64,000 bases of DNA, from assembly GCF_000724485.1 (NCBI RefSeq), contig NZ_CP007739.1, positions 168,001 through 232,000 on the forward strand, given 5' to 3'. Origin of the DNA: Bacillus methanolicus MGA3 (GTDB lineage: Bacteria; Bacillota; Bacilli; Bacillales; Cytobacillaceae). Below, piece by piece: positions 7,602 through 15,758 of this stretch; the stretch's first letter is position 1, and each line of letters begins with the position of its first letter. The notes below the pieces were generated by a model, which saw nothing but the letters and a program-made list of their open reading frames with translations, was not told the origin of the DNA and did not search any database. The translations under genes and the position numbers were made by a program.

Positions 7602-8954
7602 ATGGGTAAATATTTCGGTACCGATGGAGTACGCGGAGTTGCTAACAGTGAATTGACACCAGAACTTGCTTTTAAATTAGGGCGCTTTGGAGGATATGTA
7701 CTAACAAAAGATAGAGATCGTCCAAAGGTGCTTATTGGCCGAGATACCCGCATTTCCGGACATATGCTGGAAGGTGCTCTTGTAGCCGGATTATTATCAA
7801 TCGGGGCTGAGGTTATGCGGATCGGTGTCATATCTACTCCTGGAGTAGCGTATTTGACAAAAGCTCTCGGTGCACAGGCTGGAGTTATGATTTCCGCCTC
7901 CCACAACCCGGTAGCCGATAATGGAATTAAGTTTTTTGGACCGGACGGATTTAAGCTTTCTGATGAACAAGAGCATGAAATTGAAAAGTTGCTCGATCTT
8001 GAAGAAGACAATCTTCCAAGACCGATAGGAGCAGACCTCGGGCAAGTCAATGATTACTTTGAAGGCGGACAAAAGTATTTGCAATACTTGAAGCAAACAG
8101 TAGACGAGGATTTTTCAGGAATTCACATCGCTTTAGATTGTGCTCATGGGGCTACATCTTTTCTGGCAACGCATTTGTTTGCTGATCTTGAAGCAGATCT
8201 TTCTACGATGGGCGCATCGCCAAATGGCCTTAATATAAATGATGGAGTAGGCTCGACCCATCCTGAAGCTCTTGCTGCGTTTGTAAAAGAAAAAGGTGCC
8301 GATGTCGGCCTAGCATTTGACGGCGATGGAGACCGTTTGATTGCAATTGATGAGAATGGAAATATTGTAGACGGCGACCAAATCATGTACATATGCGGCA
8401 AATACATGAAGGAACAAGGCCGTTTAAAGCATTCAACTGTCGTATCTACTGTAATGAGCAATCTTGGCTTTTACAAGGCACTTGAAACTCATGGGATCGA
8501 AAGCGTCCAAACCGCAGTTGGCGACCGCTATGTAGTCGAGGAAATGAAGAAAAATGGATATAACCTAGGAGGAGAGCAATCCGGACATATTATTTTCCTT
8601 GATTACAACACAACAGGAGATGGTCTGCTAACAGGATTGCAGCTTGTCAATATTATGAAATTAACAAAGAAACCTTTATCGGAACTTGCAGGTGAAATGA
8701 AAAAATTTCCACAGATGCTTGTCAATGTCAGGGTTACGGATAAACATCATGTAACTAATAATGAGAAAGTTAAAAAAGTAATTGAGCAAGTAGAAAGTGA
8801 AATGAAAGGCAATGGGCGTATTCTTGTTCGTCCGTCTGGAACGGAGCCGCTTGTAAGAATTATGGCAGAAGCGCCAACAGAAGAATTGTGCCAAGAATAT
8901 GTAAACCGCATTGCTGCAGTTGTGAAAGAAGAAATGGGATTAACAGAAGTGTAA
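7602..8954 (+). CDS. glmM: Phosphoglucosamine mutase GlmM
   Basis: GlmM interconverts glucosamine-6-phosphate and glucosamine-1-phosphate for UDP-GlcNAc and peptidoglycan synthesis. At 450 aa it has the family length. The phosphoserine loop is ISASHNP (Ser100), the Mg-binding loop is DGDGDR near residue 242, and the C-terminal sugar-phosphate loop is [10 protein letters not shown]. The start follows GAAGGAGA. The position after cdaA-cdaR is conserved, and GlmM is known to inhibit CdaA in related bacteria. It is followed by a terminator, so glmS is transcribed separately. Confidence 0.97.
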   Translation: MGKYFGTDGVRGVANSELTPELAFKLGRFGGYVLTKDRDRPKVLIGRDTRISGHMLEGALVAGLLSIGAEVMRIGVISTPGVAYLTKALGAQAGVMISASHNPVADNGIKFFGPDGFKLSDEQEHEIEKLLDLEEDNLPRPIGADLGQVNDYFEGGQKYLQYLKQTVDEDFSGIHIALDCAHGATSFLATHLFADLEADLSTMGASPNGLNINDGVGSTHPEALAAFVKEKGADVGLAFDGDGDRLIAIDENGNIVDGDQIMYICGKYMKEQGRLKHSTVVSTVMSNLGFYKALETHGIESVQTAVGDRYVVEEMKKNGYNLGGEQSGHIIFLDYNTTGDGLLTGLQLVNIMKLTKKPLSELAGEMKKFPQMLVNVRVTDKHHVTNNEKVKKVIEQVESEMKGNGRILVRPSGTEPLVRIMAEAPTEELCQEYVNRIAAVVKEEMGLTEV

Positions 8955-8962
8955 TGCCAGAA

Positions 8963-9006
8963 TTATGCATAGGGGAACGTTTCGAAGCCCTTATGCATAT
9001 TTTTTA
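8963..9006 (+). terminator. Terminator after glmM
   Basis: Arms TTATGCATAGGGG and CCCTTATGCATA flank an AACGTTTCGAAG loop and are followed by a T-rich run. Confidence 0.85.
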
Positions 9007-9069
9007 TTATAGGAAAAAAGAGTAGCAGGAAAAATAGTGGGTATTACTGCCTATAAACAGCCTTTTTGG

Positions 9070-9099
9070 TTGACGGATTGTTTGTTAATGTTGTATGAT
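9070..9099 (+). promoter_or_regulatory. SigA promoter of glmS
   Basis: TTGACG (9070-9075) and TATGAT (9094-9099) with an 18-base spacer lie about 70 bases before the ribozyme cleavage site. Confidence 0.7.
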
Positions 9100-9172
9100 T
9101 AACCTGCTTTTATTAAAGCAACATGTTTTTATTCTAGGATAGAAAGGTGGGCAGTTAGAAATATTTTAATAA

Positions 9173-9317
9173 GCGCCTGAACTAATCCAGGAGACGCTAG
9201 GATTAGTTGACGAGGAGGAGGTTTATCGAACATTCGGCGGATGCCTCCCGGTTGAAAGCACAACCGTAAATCCCTTCTTTAAAACATTGAGGCAACTTAA
9301 TGTACAAAGAGAAGGGA
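9173..9317 (+). promoter_or_regulatory. glmS ribozyme / GlcN6P riboswitch
   Basis: The conserved core is readable: the AAGCGCC cleavage region (cut between 9172 and 9173), GTTGACGAGGAGGAGG, TATCGAA, TTCGGCGGATGCCTCC, and a P4 stem closing CCCTTCT with AGAAGGG at 9311-9317. The ribozyme uses glucosamine-6-phosphate as cofactor and cleaves the glmS mRNA, lowering GlmS synthesis. An unusual 130-nt segment separates it from the glmS start. Confidence 0.96.
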
Positions 9318-9387
9318 ATGTTATTATTGAACAGGTTAGAAGTTTGGAATAAGTTATCCGACTTCCTGCCTTTGAAAAAACAGAGAT

Positions 9388-9438
9388 AAGGGGGCAAGTT
9401 TGCCCCCAAGGCTTCTTGCCCCCTTGAGTAAAGGGAGG
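9388..9438 (+). promoter_or_regulatory. Mutually exclusive hairpins before the glmS start
   Basis: Hairpin A pairs GGGGGC (9390-9395) with GCCCCC (9402-9407). Hairpin B pairs AAGGGGGCAAG (9388-9398) with CTTGCCCCCTT (9415-9425). A third pairing joins CCCTT (9421-9425) to AAGGG (9432-9436), part of the ribosome binding site. If A forms, the third hairpin can hide the site; if B forms, it is exposed. There is no T run, so this is not a plain terminator. Confidence 0.5.
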
Positions 9439-9449
9439 AACAGAAGTTT

Positions 9450-11252
9450 ATGTGTGGAATTGTTGGATATATCGGAAATAATGATTCGAAAGAAATTTTA
9501 TTAAAGGGCTTGGAAAAGCTAGAGTATAGAGGCTACGATTCAGCAGGAATTGCTGTTATGAATGAAAACGTCGTTCATGTGTTTAAAGAAAAAGGCCGCA
9601 TTGCTGATTTGCGCAGTATTGTGGATGAAACGGTTTCTGCTAATATTGGAATCGGCCATACACGCTGGGCAACACATGGTGCTCCAAGCAAAAGTAATGC
9701 ACATCCCCATCAAAGCGCATCCGGGCGCTTTACGATTGTGCATAACGGAGTAATTGAAAACTATGATATCTTAAAGCGCGAGTACTTGATGGACGTTCCT
9801 TTAAAGAGTGATACTGATACGGAGATTATCGTTCAGCTTATTGAACTGTTCGTGAACGATGGATTAAACACTGAAGAAGCGTTCCGCAAAACGCTTACTC
9901 TATTAGAGGGTTCTTATGCACTTGCCCTTTTAGATAAACAAAACAATGAAACAATTTATGTTGCAAAAAATAAAAGCCCGCTTCTTGTAGGTCTTGGTGA
10001 CGGATTTAACGTAGTAGCAAGTGATGCGATGGCAATGCTTCAAGTTACGAACCGGTTTGTGGAATTAATGGACAAAGAAATGGTCATCGTAACAAAGAAT
10101 AAAGTTACCATCCAAAAATTAAATGGAGACGTGGTAACGCGTGATCCGTTTATTGCTGAACTTGATGCAAGTGATATCGAAAAGGGAACTTACCCTTACT
10201 ATATGTTAAAAGAGATTGATGAACAGCCGCTTGTGATTCGTAAAATCATTCAAAATTACCAAGACAAACAAGGAAGCTTAACAATTGACCAAAATATCAT
10301 TGATGCAATGAATGATGCCGACCGCATCTATATCATTGCAGCAGGTACTTCTTATCACGCGGGCCTCATCGGAAAGCAGTATATCGAAAAATTGGCAAAA
10401 ATTCCGGTTGAAGTTCATATTGCAAGCGAATTTGGCTACAATATGCCAATGCTTTCTGATAAACCGCTGTTTATCTTTATTTCTCAAAGCGGTGAAACTG
10501 CAGACAGCCGTGCCGTACTTGTTGAAATTAAAAAAATGGGCTACAAAGCTCTTACCATCACAAATGTTCCGGGTTCTACGCTTTCACGTGAAGCAGATTA
10601 CACATTGCTGCTCTATGCCGGACCGGAAATTGCTGTTGCCTCAACAAAAGCTTATACTGCCCAAATAGCAGTACTCGCAATTTTAGCAGAAGTAACTGCA
10701 AAGAGCCGTGGAATAAAGATTGACTTTGATCTTGTTCACGAACTTGGCATTGTGGCAAACGCAATGGAAATCCTTTGTGATGAAAAAGATGAGTTTGAAG
10801 AAATTGCCCGTGAATATTTAGCAACAACAAGAAATTGCTTCTTTATCGGACGTGGAATCGATTTCTATGTAGGGCTTGAAGGTGCATTAAAGCTGAAAGA
10901 AATTTCTTACATCCAAGCAGAAGGTTTTGCGGGCGGTGAGTTAAAACACGGAACAATCGCCTTGATTGAAAACGGCACCCCTGTTATTGCGCTTGCAACT
11001 CAAGGCAAGGTAAACTTAAGCATCCGCGGCAACGTAAAAGAGGTCGTAGCCCGCGGTGCAAATCCATGCATCATCTCCATGAAAGGACTTGAAACAGAAG
11101 AAGACCGCTTCGTGGTTCCGGAAGTGCATGAACTATTAACACCTCTTATCTCTGTTATTCCGCTGCAATTTATTGCTTATTATGCAGCATTACACCGCGG
11201 CTGTGACGTTGATAAGCCAAGAAATTTGGCGAAATCAGTTACAGTTGAATAA
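9450..11252 (+). CDS. glmS: Glucosamine-fructose-6-phosphate aminotransferase
   Basis: GlmS makes glucosamine-6-phosphate from fructose-6-phosphate and glutamine, the first step to UDP-GlcNAc. At 600 aa it has full family length. The class II glutaminase domain starts with the catalytic Cys2 (MCGIVGYIG) and runs to about residue 220. Two SIS isomerase domains follow, with SQSGETADS near residue 348 and the C-terminal [13 protein letters not shown] ending. The start follows GGGAGG. Expression is controlled by the upstream ribozyme and possibly by the hairpins just before the gene. Confidence 0.98.
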   Translation: MCGIVGYIGNNDSKEILLKGLEKLEYRGYDSAGIAVMNENVVHVFKEKGRIADLRSIVDETVSANIGIGHTRWATHGAPSKSNAHPHQSASGRFTIVHNGVIENYDILKREYLMDVPLKSDTDTEIIVQLIELFVNDGLNTEEAFRKTLTLLEGSYALALLDKQNNETIYVAKNKSPLLVGLGDGFNVVASDAMAMLQVTNRFVELMDKEMVIVTKNKVTIQKLNGDVVTRDPFIAELDASDIEKGTYPYYMLKEIDEQPLVIRKIIQNYQDKQGSLTIDQNIIDAMNDADRIYIIAAGTSYHAGLIGKQYIEKLAKIPVEVHIASEFGYNMPMLSDKPLFIFISQSGETADSRAVLVEIKKMGYKALTITNVPGSTLSREADYTLLLYAGPEIAVASTKAYTAQIAVLAILAEVTAKSRGIKIDFDLVHELGIVANAMEILCDEKDEFEEIAREYLATTRNCFFIGRGIDFYVGLEGALKLKEISYIQAEGFAGGELKHGTIALIENGTPVIALATQGKVNLSIRGNVKEVVARGANPCIISMKGLETEEDRFVVPEVHELLTPLISVIPLQFIAYYAALHRGCDVDKPRNLAKSVTVE

Positions 11253-11315
11253 ATTAGGAGAAAAAATTCCTTAGTTGTTCGTGAAAAATGAAGTAGAATA
11301 ATGAAAAATAAAGTT

Positions 11316-11345
11316 ACGCTGGCGCCTATGCCAGCGTTTTTTTAT
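11316..11345 (+). terminator. Terminator after glmS
   Basis: The perfect 8-bp stem ACGCTGGC/GCCAGCGT has a GCCTAT loop and is followed by eight T residues. Confidence 0.92.
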
Positions 11346-11391
11346 TCAACATAATTTACCACGTAAAAAAAAAAGACTTTGGTGAATATTC

Positions 11392-11672
11392 TGTTATAAT
11401 ATTAATATAATTTTGTGAAATTTTGATACGGACAGGTTAACGGTTTTTTTAAGAGAAAAGCTTGCTTCAATACATGAAAGCGTTAACAAGTAGGGCGCAG
11501 TTGAGGAGGAGACCACACTTTTATTCAATATGTAGTCAGTGTATTATTCATTTATTTTTCATTTTAAGGAGAAAGAAGAGGCACAGATATCTTGAACGTT
11601 ACACCATTATAAATATCATCAGCTTATTAAGTATGAGAGATTAAAAGCTTTACGTAATCATAGGTTAATAGA
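11392..11672 (+). promoter_or_regulatory. Extended -10 promoter and long leader of the permease gene
   Basis: TGTTATAAT (11392-11400) fits the extended -10 motif and would give a leader of about 280 nt. Inside it, GTTAACG (11436-11442) and CGTTAAC (11481-11487) form inverted arms. The 60-codon ORF at 11462-11644 lacks a ribosome binding site and looks non-coding. No known riboswitch is recognised. Confidence 0.4.
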
Positions 11673-11687
11673 TTGGGGGAAAAGAAT

Positions 11688-13088
11688 ATGCATAACAATT
11701 CTTCAGCGAAACAATTGCAGCGTGGCTTAGAACAAAGACATATCACGCTCATGTCTTTAGGGGCGGCAATTGGAGTTGGGTTATTCCTTGGTTCAGCATC
11801 AGCCATTAAATTAGCAGGTCCTGGAATTTTGCTTGCGTATGCATTTAGCGGCATGATCATGTTCTTTATCATGAGAGCGCTTGGTGAAATGGCTATTCAA
11901 AAGCCTGTAGCAGGATCTTTTAGCCAATATGCTCGTGATTATTTAGGGCCGCTCGCAGGTTATATAACAGGATGGAATTATTGGTTCCTATGGGTTGTTA
12001 CTTGTATGGCTGAAATTACAGCGGTAGGAATTTACATGGAATACTGGTTCCCAAATATTCCGCGTTGGATTTGGGCATTAGCAGCATTAGTCATTATGGC
12101 AGCAGTGAACTTCCTTGCGGTAAAAGCATATGGAGAATTAGAATTTTGGTTTGCACTTATTAAAATTGTTACGATTATCTTCATGATCGTTGTTGGTATC
12201 GGTATGATTCTGTTGGGAATTGGTAACGGCGGAATTGCAACAGGTATCAGCAACCTTTGGGAGCATGGAGGACTTCTTCCAAACGGTATTACTGGTGTCC
12301 TGATGTCTTTACAAATGGTTATGTTTGCTTACTTAGGAATTGAGATGATCGGGATTACAGCAGGAGAAGTAAAAAATCCTGAGAAAACATTATCAAAAGC
12401 TATCGATACTGTTTTTTGGCGAATCCTTATATTCTACGTAGGTGCCTTATTCGTGATTATGTCGATCTATCCTTGGACGGAAATTGGCACAAAAGGAAGT
12501 CCATTCGTTTTAACATTTGACAAAATCGGTATCCCTGCAGCAGCAGGTATCATTAACTTTGTTGTTTTAACGGCAGCTCTTTCTTCTTGTAACGGTGGTA
12601 TTTTCAGTACAGCACGTATGCTATATAACTTAGCAGAAAATGGAGAAGCACCAAAAGCATATGCAAAACTGAACAAAAATGGTGTGCCTAGTTTAGCAGT
12701 ATTAGCCACCGCAGGAGCTTTGTTAATTGGGGTAGTATTAAACTATCTGGTTCCTGCTAAAGTATTTACATGGGTAACTAGTATTTCAACATTCGGAGCA
12801 ATTTGGACATGGTGTATGATTTTATTATCTCAAATTTGTTACCGTAAGAGCTTAACTCCAAAGGAAAAACAAGGCTTAAAATATAAAATGCCTTTATATC
12901 CATTTACTTCATTCCTATCATTAGCTTTCTTAATTGGTGTGGTTGGATTAATGGCCTACTCCCCAGACACTAGAATCGCTTTAATCGTTGGCCCTCTTTG
13001 GTTAATTATTTTAGTGGCATTCTACTACGGGAAAGGGTATCATATAAGAAATAAAAAGCAAAACACAGCTCATAAACAAGTGAGCTAA
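11688..13088 (+). CDS. Amino acid permease, AAT family (APC superfamily)
   Basis: This 466-aa transporter has about twelve membrane helices. The N-terminal segment (LEQRHITLMSLGAAIGVGLFLGSA) and the following LAGPGILLAYAFSG are hallmarks of the AAT family, which imports amino acids with protons. It resembles the Bacillus alanine/glycine/serine/proline permease group (AapA, YbxG), but substrate cannot be fixed from sequence. The ATG at 11688 is chosen because GGGGGA lies seven bases upstream; a further in-frame codon lies at 11673. It is monocistronic, with its own leader and terminator. Confidence 0.88.
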   Translation: MHNNSSAKQLQRGLEQRHITLMSLGAAIGVGLFLGSASAIKLAGPGILLAYAFSGMIMFFIMRALGEMAIQKPVAGSFSQYARDYLGPLAGYITGWNYWFLWVVTCMAEITAVGIYMEYWFPNIPRWIWALAALVIMAAVNFLAVKAYGELEFWFALIKIVTIIFMIVVGIGMILLGIGNGGIATGISNLWEHGGLLPNGITGVLMSLQMVMFAYLGIEMIGITAGEVKNPEKTLSKAIDTVFWRILIFYVGALFVIMSIYPWTEIGTKGSPFVLTFDKIGIPAAAGIINFVVLTAALSSCNGGIFSTARMLYNLAENGEAPKAYAKLNKNGVPSLAVLATAGALLIGVVLNYLVPAKVFTWVTSISTFGAIWTWCMILLSQICYRKSLTPKEKQGLKYKMPLYPFTSFLSLAFLIGVVGLMAYSPDTRIALIVGPLWLIILVAFYYGKGYHIRNKKQNTAHKQVS

Positions 13089-13218
13089 TAAATACGAGTA
13101 AGCGGTTTTTATAAATAAACCTCTTACAACATTGATTGGTAACCTTTATACAGTGAATTTAAAAAGAATATTGAAACTAATTGATTAAGACTAGGGCAAA
13201 ATAGCCCCTCTATTGAAA

Positions 13219-13268
13219 AAAAGACGGCTAAAAATTCACATTTTTGAATTTTAGAGCCGTCTTTTTTG
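13219..13268 (+). terminator. Terminator after the permease gene
   Basis: The long stem has arms AGACGGCT-AAAATTCA and TGAATTTT-AGAGCCGTCT and is followed by TTTTTTGAT. Confidence 0.9.
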
Positions 13269-13449
13269 ATATTTCTATTTGGATTCTTTGAAAAAACGAA
13301 AATTTTTCAGTGCCTTCGTTTTTTTAAAATTCGATTATCAATAACTGTTGAAAATTTCAAATATTATATTGAAATAATTAAACAAGTTTCTTAAAATTAC
13401 TATGGGTGAAAAAGTTTAGGAAATAGAAATTGTTCGAATCATCTATTTT

Positions 13450-13479
13450 AACCTCTTGGGTGCCAAGAGGTTTGTTTTT
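13450..13479 (+). terminator. Terminator-like hairpin in the leader of the TauE/SafE gene
   Basis: The perfect 10-bp stem AACCTCTTGG/CCAAGAGGTT has a GTG loop and is followed by TGTTTTTG. No gene lies between it and the permease terminator 180 bases upstream, so it would stop transcripts entering the exporter gene at 13551. Confidence 0.75.
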
Positions 13480-13550
13480 GATTAGGTTCCGAAAGGAAAA
13501 ATTATGTAATAAAATACACATGACATTGAGTTTTGAGATGAGGGGTTGTC

Positions 13551-14294
13551 TTGGACACACTGTTTTTTACACTCCTAGGGTTAGGAGTTGTATCTTCTTT
13601 TATAGGAACGTTAGCAGGCGGTGGAGGATTAATCACTTTGCCAGCAATGATGCTTATAGGCATACCTATTCAGATTGGGATTGCAACTAATAAGTTTTCA
13701 TCAGGAATTGCTGCACTGACTAGCGTATCTTACTTACTGAAAAATAAACATTTAAGTACTAAAACAATAATTATGAATGTCTGTATTGCTTTTACTGGGG
13801 GAATTAGCGGTGCGCTTATAACCTCACATATAACAGAGAAAACGATGAATATTATAGCCTTAATTTTATTGATATTTGCTTTAATTATTACATTTAAAAA
13901 TAAGCAATGGATATCTTCTGTTGAGGGAAAAGCTAAAGATACAACGATTGCAAGCAATGCTATACCGTTCTTTATAGCTGCTTATGACGGAGGATTTGGT
14001 CCTGGATCTTCAACATTTGGAATCATACACTACATGAATCAAAATAACACTTATATGAAAGCAGTCCAACTAACAAGAGTTTTAATTTTTGGAAGTTGTT
14101 GTGGAGCTTTTATTGTATTTTATCATACAGGATTTGTACAATGGCATTATGCAATTGCAATGGCATTCGGATCAGCAATTGGATCACAAATTGGATTAAT
14201 TGCATTACCTAGGGTTCCATTAAAGCTTGCTAAATCTTTATTAATTACCATCATTTTTCTACTAATAGGACAAGTAGTATTTAAGATTACCTGA
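13551..14294 (+). CDS. TauE/SafE family sulfite exporter-like permease
   Basis: This 247-aa membrane protein has about eight helices in two related halves. The first helix contains the family motif (GTLAGGGGLITLPAMMLIG) followed by NKFSS. The second half begins near residue 142 with AAYDGGFGPGSSTFGI. TSUP-family proteins export sulfite, sulfoacetate or other small anions; substrate is unknown here. The TTG at 13551 follows GAGGGG and agrees with the family N-terminus. It stands alone, preceded by a hairpin resembling an attenuator. Confidence 0.85.
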   Translation: MDTLFFTLLGLGVVSSFIGTLAGGGGLITLPAMMLIGIPIQIGIATNKFSSGIAALTSVSYLLKNKHLSTKTIIMNVCIAFTGGISGALITSHITEKTMNIIALILLIFALIITFKNKQWISSVEGKAKDTTIASNAIPFFIAAYDGGFGPGSSTFGIIHYMNQNNTYMKAVQLTRVLIFGSCCGAFIVFYHTGFVQWHYAIAMAFGSAIGSQIGLIALPRVPLKLAKSLLITIIFLLIGQVVFKIT

Positions 14295-14430
14295 CTTTCG
14301 ATAAGAAAAGGAGAAAATCGTCTTTTTCTAACCACTGATGGTTTACTTGAATGCCTAAATCAACCATATTCAAAACCAATAAACATTTATAATTCCTTTT
14401 TGGTGTGCTTATTATGTAAATACAGTATAA

Positions 14431-14456
14431 AAGAGGTGAGAATGCACCTCTTTTTC
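14431..14456 (+). terminator. Terminator downstream of the TauE/SafE gene
   Basis: The stem AAGAGGTG/CACCTCTT has an AGAATG loop and is followed by TTTTTC. It lies 137 bases after the stop. Confidence 0.8.
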
Positions 14457-14548
14457 TACTAATAATTTAATTTTTCTTCCTGTAAACCGAACCCGTTAAG
14501 AAAAAATTCTCCTATTTTTGTTTTATAATCTTGTCATAATTAGAAGCT

Positions 14549-14821
14549 ATGTCAGCAAAGAGTTTATCGAACTTTTTGTTATATTATATGTTGCTTAAGG
14601 CTGTTACTAATTGTACGGAACTCTTATTAGGAAGAAGTGATGATCCTTTGCTGGAAAAAATAAGCAGACCGTTGTTCGATTCGTTGGAAGATACAGCGTT
14701 CGGAGCGGCTCATATCGAATACCAGATTCAACTACCGATATACTGGAAGAGATCGTGTCCTCGCTTGTACCCTTTTCAAGCAAACTGGGTAAGCTCCTTT
14801 ACTTTATCTGACGCTAAATAA
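14549..14821 (+). pseudogene. Unrecognised ORF, probably frameshifted
   Basis: The frame from 14549 gives a plausible helical protein for about 60 residues (LLLGRSDDPLLEKISRPL, then FDSLEDTAFGAAHIEYQIQ). After about 14728 this frame becomes rich in W, Y, P and R. The neighbouring frame then continues sensibly as TTDILEEIVSSLVPFSSKLG and KLLYFI before a stop at about 14813. The simplest reading is a one-base indel near 14730 in a real gene. There is no good ribosome binding site, and I do not recognise the family. It may be a decayed fragment or a very short protein. Confidence 0.35.
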
Positions 14822-14898
14822 TATACAGTTGTCAAAATTTCATTGTTAAAAGGTTTATTCTAACAAGTTTATGTAAATATTTTGGAATAGACAGAAAG

Positions 14899-14927
14899 TT
14901 GACAATTTATTTTTGTTCAAAGATAAT
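14899..14927 (+). promoter_or_regulatory. SigA promoter of the VOC gene
   Basis: TTGACA (14899-14904) and GATAAT (14922-14927) have a 17-base spacer. Confidence 0.75.
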
Positions 14928-14984
14928 ATAGCGAGAACATATGTTTTGTTGTAGTTTAAATAAAATAAAAGGAGAAGATATTAA

Positions 14985-15395
14985 GTGGCAAATTCAAATC
15001 AAAAAATTACAACGTTTTTAATGTTCTCCGGCCAGGCTGAAGAGGCAATGAATCATTATATTTCTATTTTTGACCAATCAGAAATAATTAGTATTGAACG
15101 TTATGGAGCGAACGAAGATGGCGCCGAGGGGACAGTGAAACATGCTGCATTTTCATTAAATGGACAAATGTTTATGTGTATAGATAGCAGCGTTAAGCAT
15201 GATTTTACATTTACTCCTGCAATATCATTGTATGTAACATGTGATAGTGAAGATGAAATTGATCGAGTTTTTGAAAAGTTGTCTCAAGATGGCACAGTTT
15301 TAATGCCGTTGGCAGCTTATCCATTTAGTGAAAAGTTCGGCTGGGTTCAAGATAAATTTGGCGTTTCGTGGCAATTAAACCTTGCAAAAAATTAA
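14985..15395 (+). CDS. PhnB-like VOC family protein
   Basis: This 136-aa protein belongs to the PhnB/3-demethylubiquinone-9 methyltransferase-like group of the vicinal oxygen chelate fold. Features are the N-terminal KITTFLMFSGQAEEAMNHYISIF, central AAFSLNGQMFMCIDS and C-terminal GWVQDKFGVSWQLNL. Despite the family name, members are usually not methyltransferases, and the biochemical role is mostly unknown. The GTG start at 14985 follows AAAGGAG. It is a single-gene unit between its own promoter and a strong terminator. Confidence 0.85.
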   Translation: MANSNQKITTFLMFSGQAEEAMNHYISIFDQSEIISIERYGANEDGAEGTVKHAAFSLNGQMFMCIDSSVKHDFTFTPAISLYVTCDSEDEIDRVFEKLSQDGTVLMPLAAYPFSEKFGWVQDKFGVSWQLNLAKN

Positions 15396-15405
15396 TACAA
15401 ATAAT

Positions 15406-15447
15406 AAGGGTCGAAGATACTTTTATTCGTATCTTCGACCCTTATTT
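15406..15447 (+). terminator. Terminator after the VOC gene
   Basis: The perfect 15-bp stem (15406-15420 with 15429-15443, AAGGGTCGAAGATAC on the left) has loop TTTTATTC. It is followed by ATTTAT and could work in both directions. Confidence 0.8.
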
Positions 15448-15631
15448 ATGATGCTTGAATGATCACTTTAATTTTGGTAAGCCCCATATTCATACTCTTC
15501 ACTTGGTTTTCCTAATACCAATTATGACGTATATACATTGGATAAAAAATATAGGAGAATAAAGGATTCAATAAAAAAATAATGCTGAAATAAACTAATT
15601 CATAAAGGAAAAGTTGATTACGGTTTTTTCA

Positions 15632-15660
15632 TTGACTGTCTCAAAGTGTATCCCTATAAT
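15632..15660 (+). promoter_or_regulatory. Strong SigA promoter of the ABC exporter operon
   Basis: TTGACT and TATAAT are separated by 17 bases. The start region that follows (about 15662-15700) is AT-rich with repeated TTTACTTAATTAATTA/TTTAGTAACTT-like segments, possibly a MarR-type operator. No regulator gene is adjacent. Confidence 0.75.
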
Positions 15661-15758
15661 TAGTTTACTTAATTAATTATTTAGTAACTTATATATTAAC
15701 TTGATAAAGTATTTCGATTGATGAGAAAAATAGTTTAAGAGATAAGGAGAATAGGTTT

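Noticed and set aside
9203..9409. 68-codon minus-strand ORF over the glmS ribozyme
   Set aside because: It is antisense to conserved ribozyme structure and has no ribosome binding site.
11462..11644. 60-codon ORF upstream of the amino acid permease
   Set aside because: No ribosome binding site, unlikely composition (RAQLRRRPHFYSICSQCIIH); better explained as leader RNA.
13270..13479. T-box or SAM leader before the TauE/SafE gene
   Set aside because: GGGTGCCA at the hairpin superficially recalls a T-box antiterminator, but the conserved AGGGTGGNACCGCG and specifier loops are absent.
13430..13690. 86-codon ORF overlapping the TauE/SafE start
   Set aside because: It runs across the terminator hairpin and is out of frame with the well-supported exporter gene.
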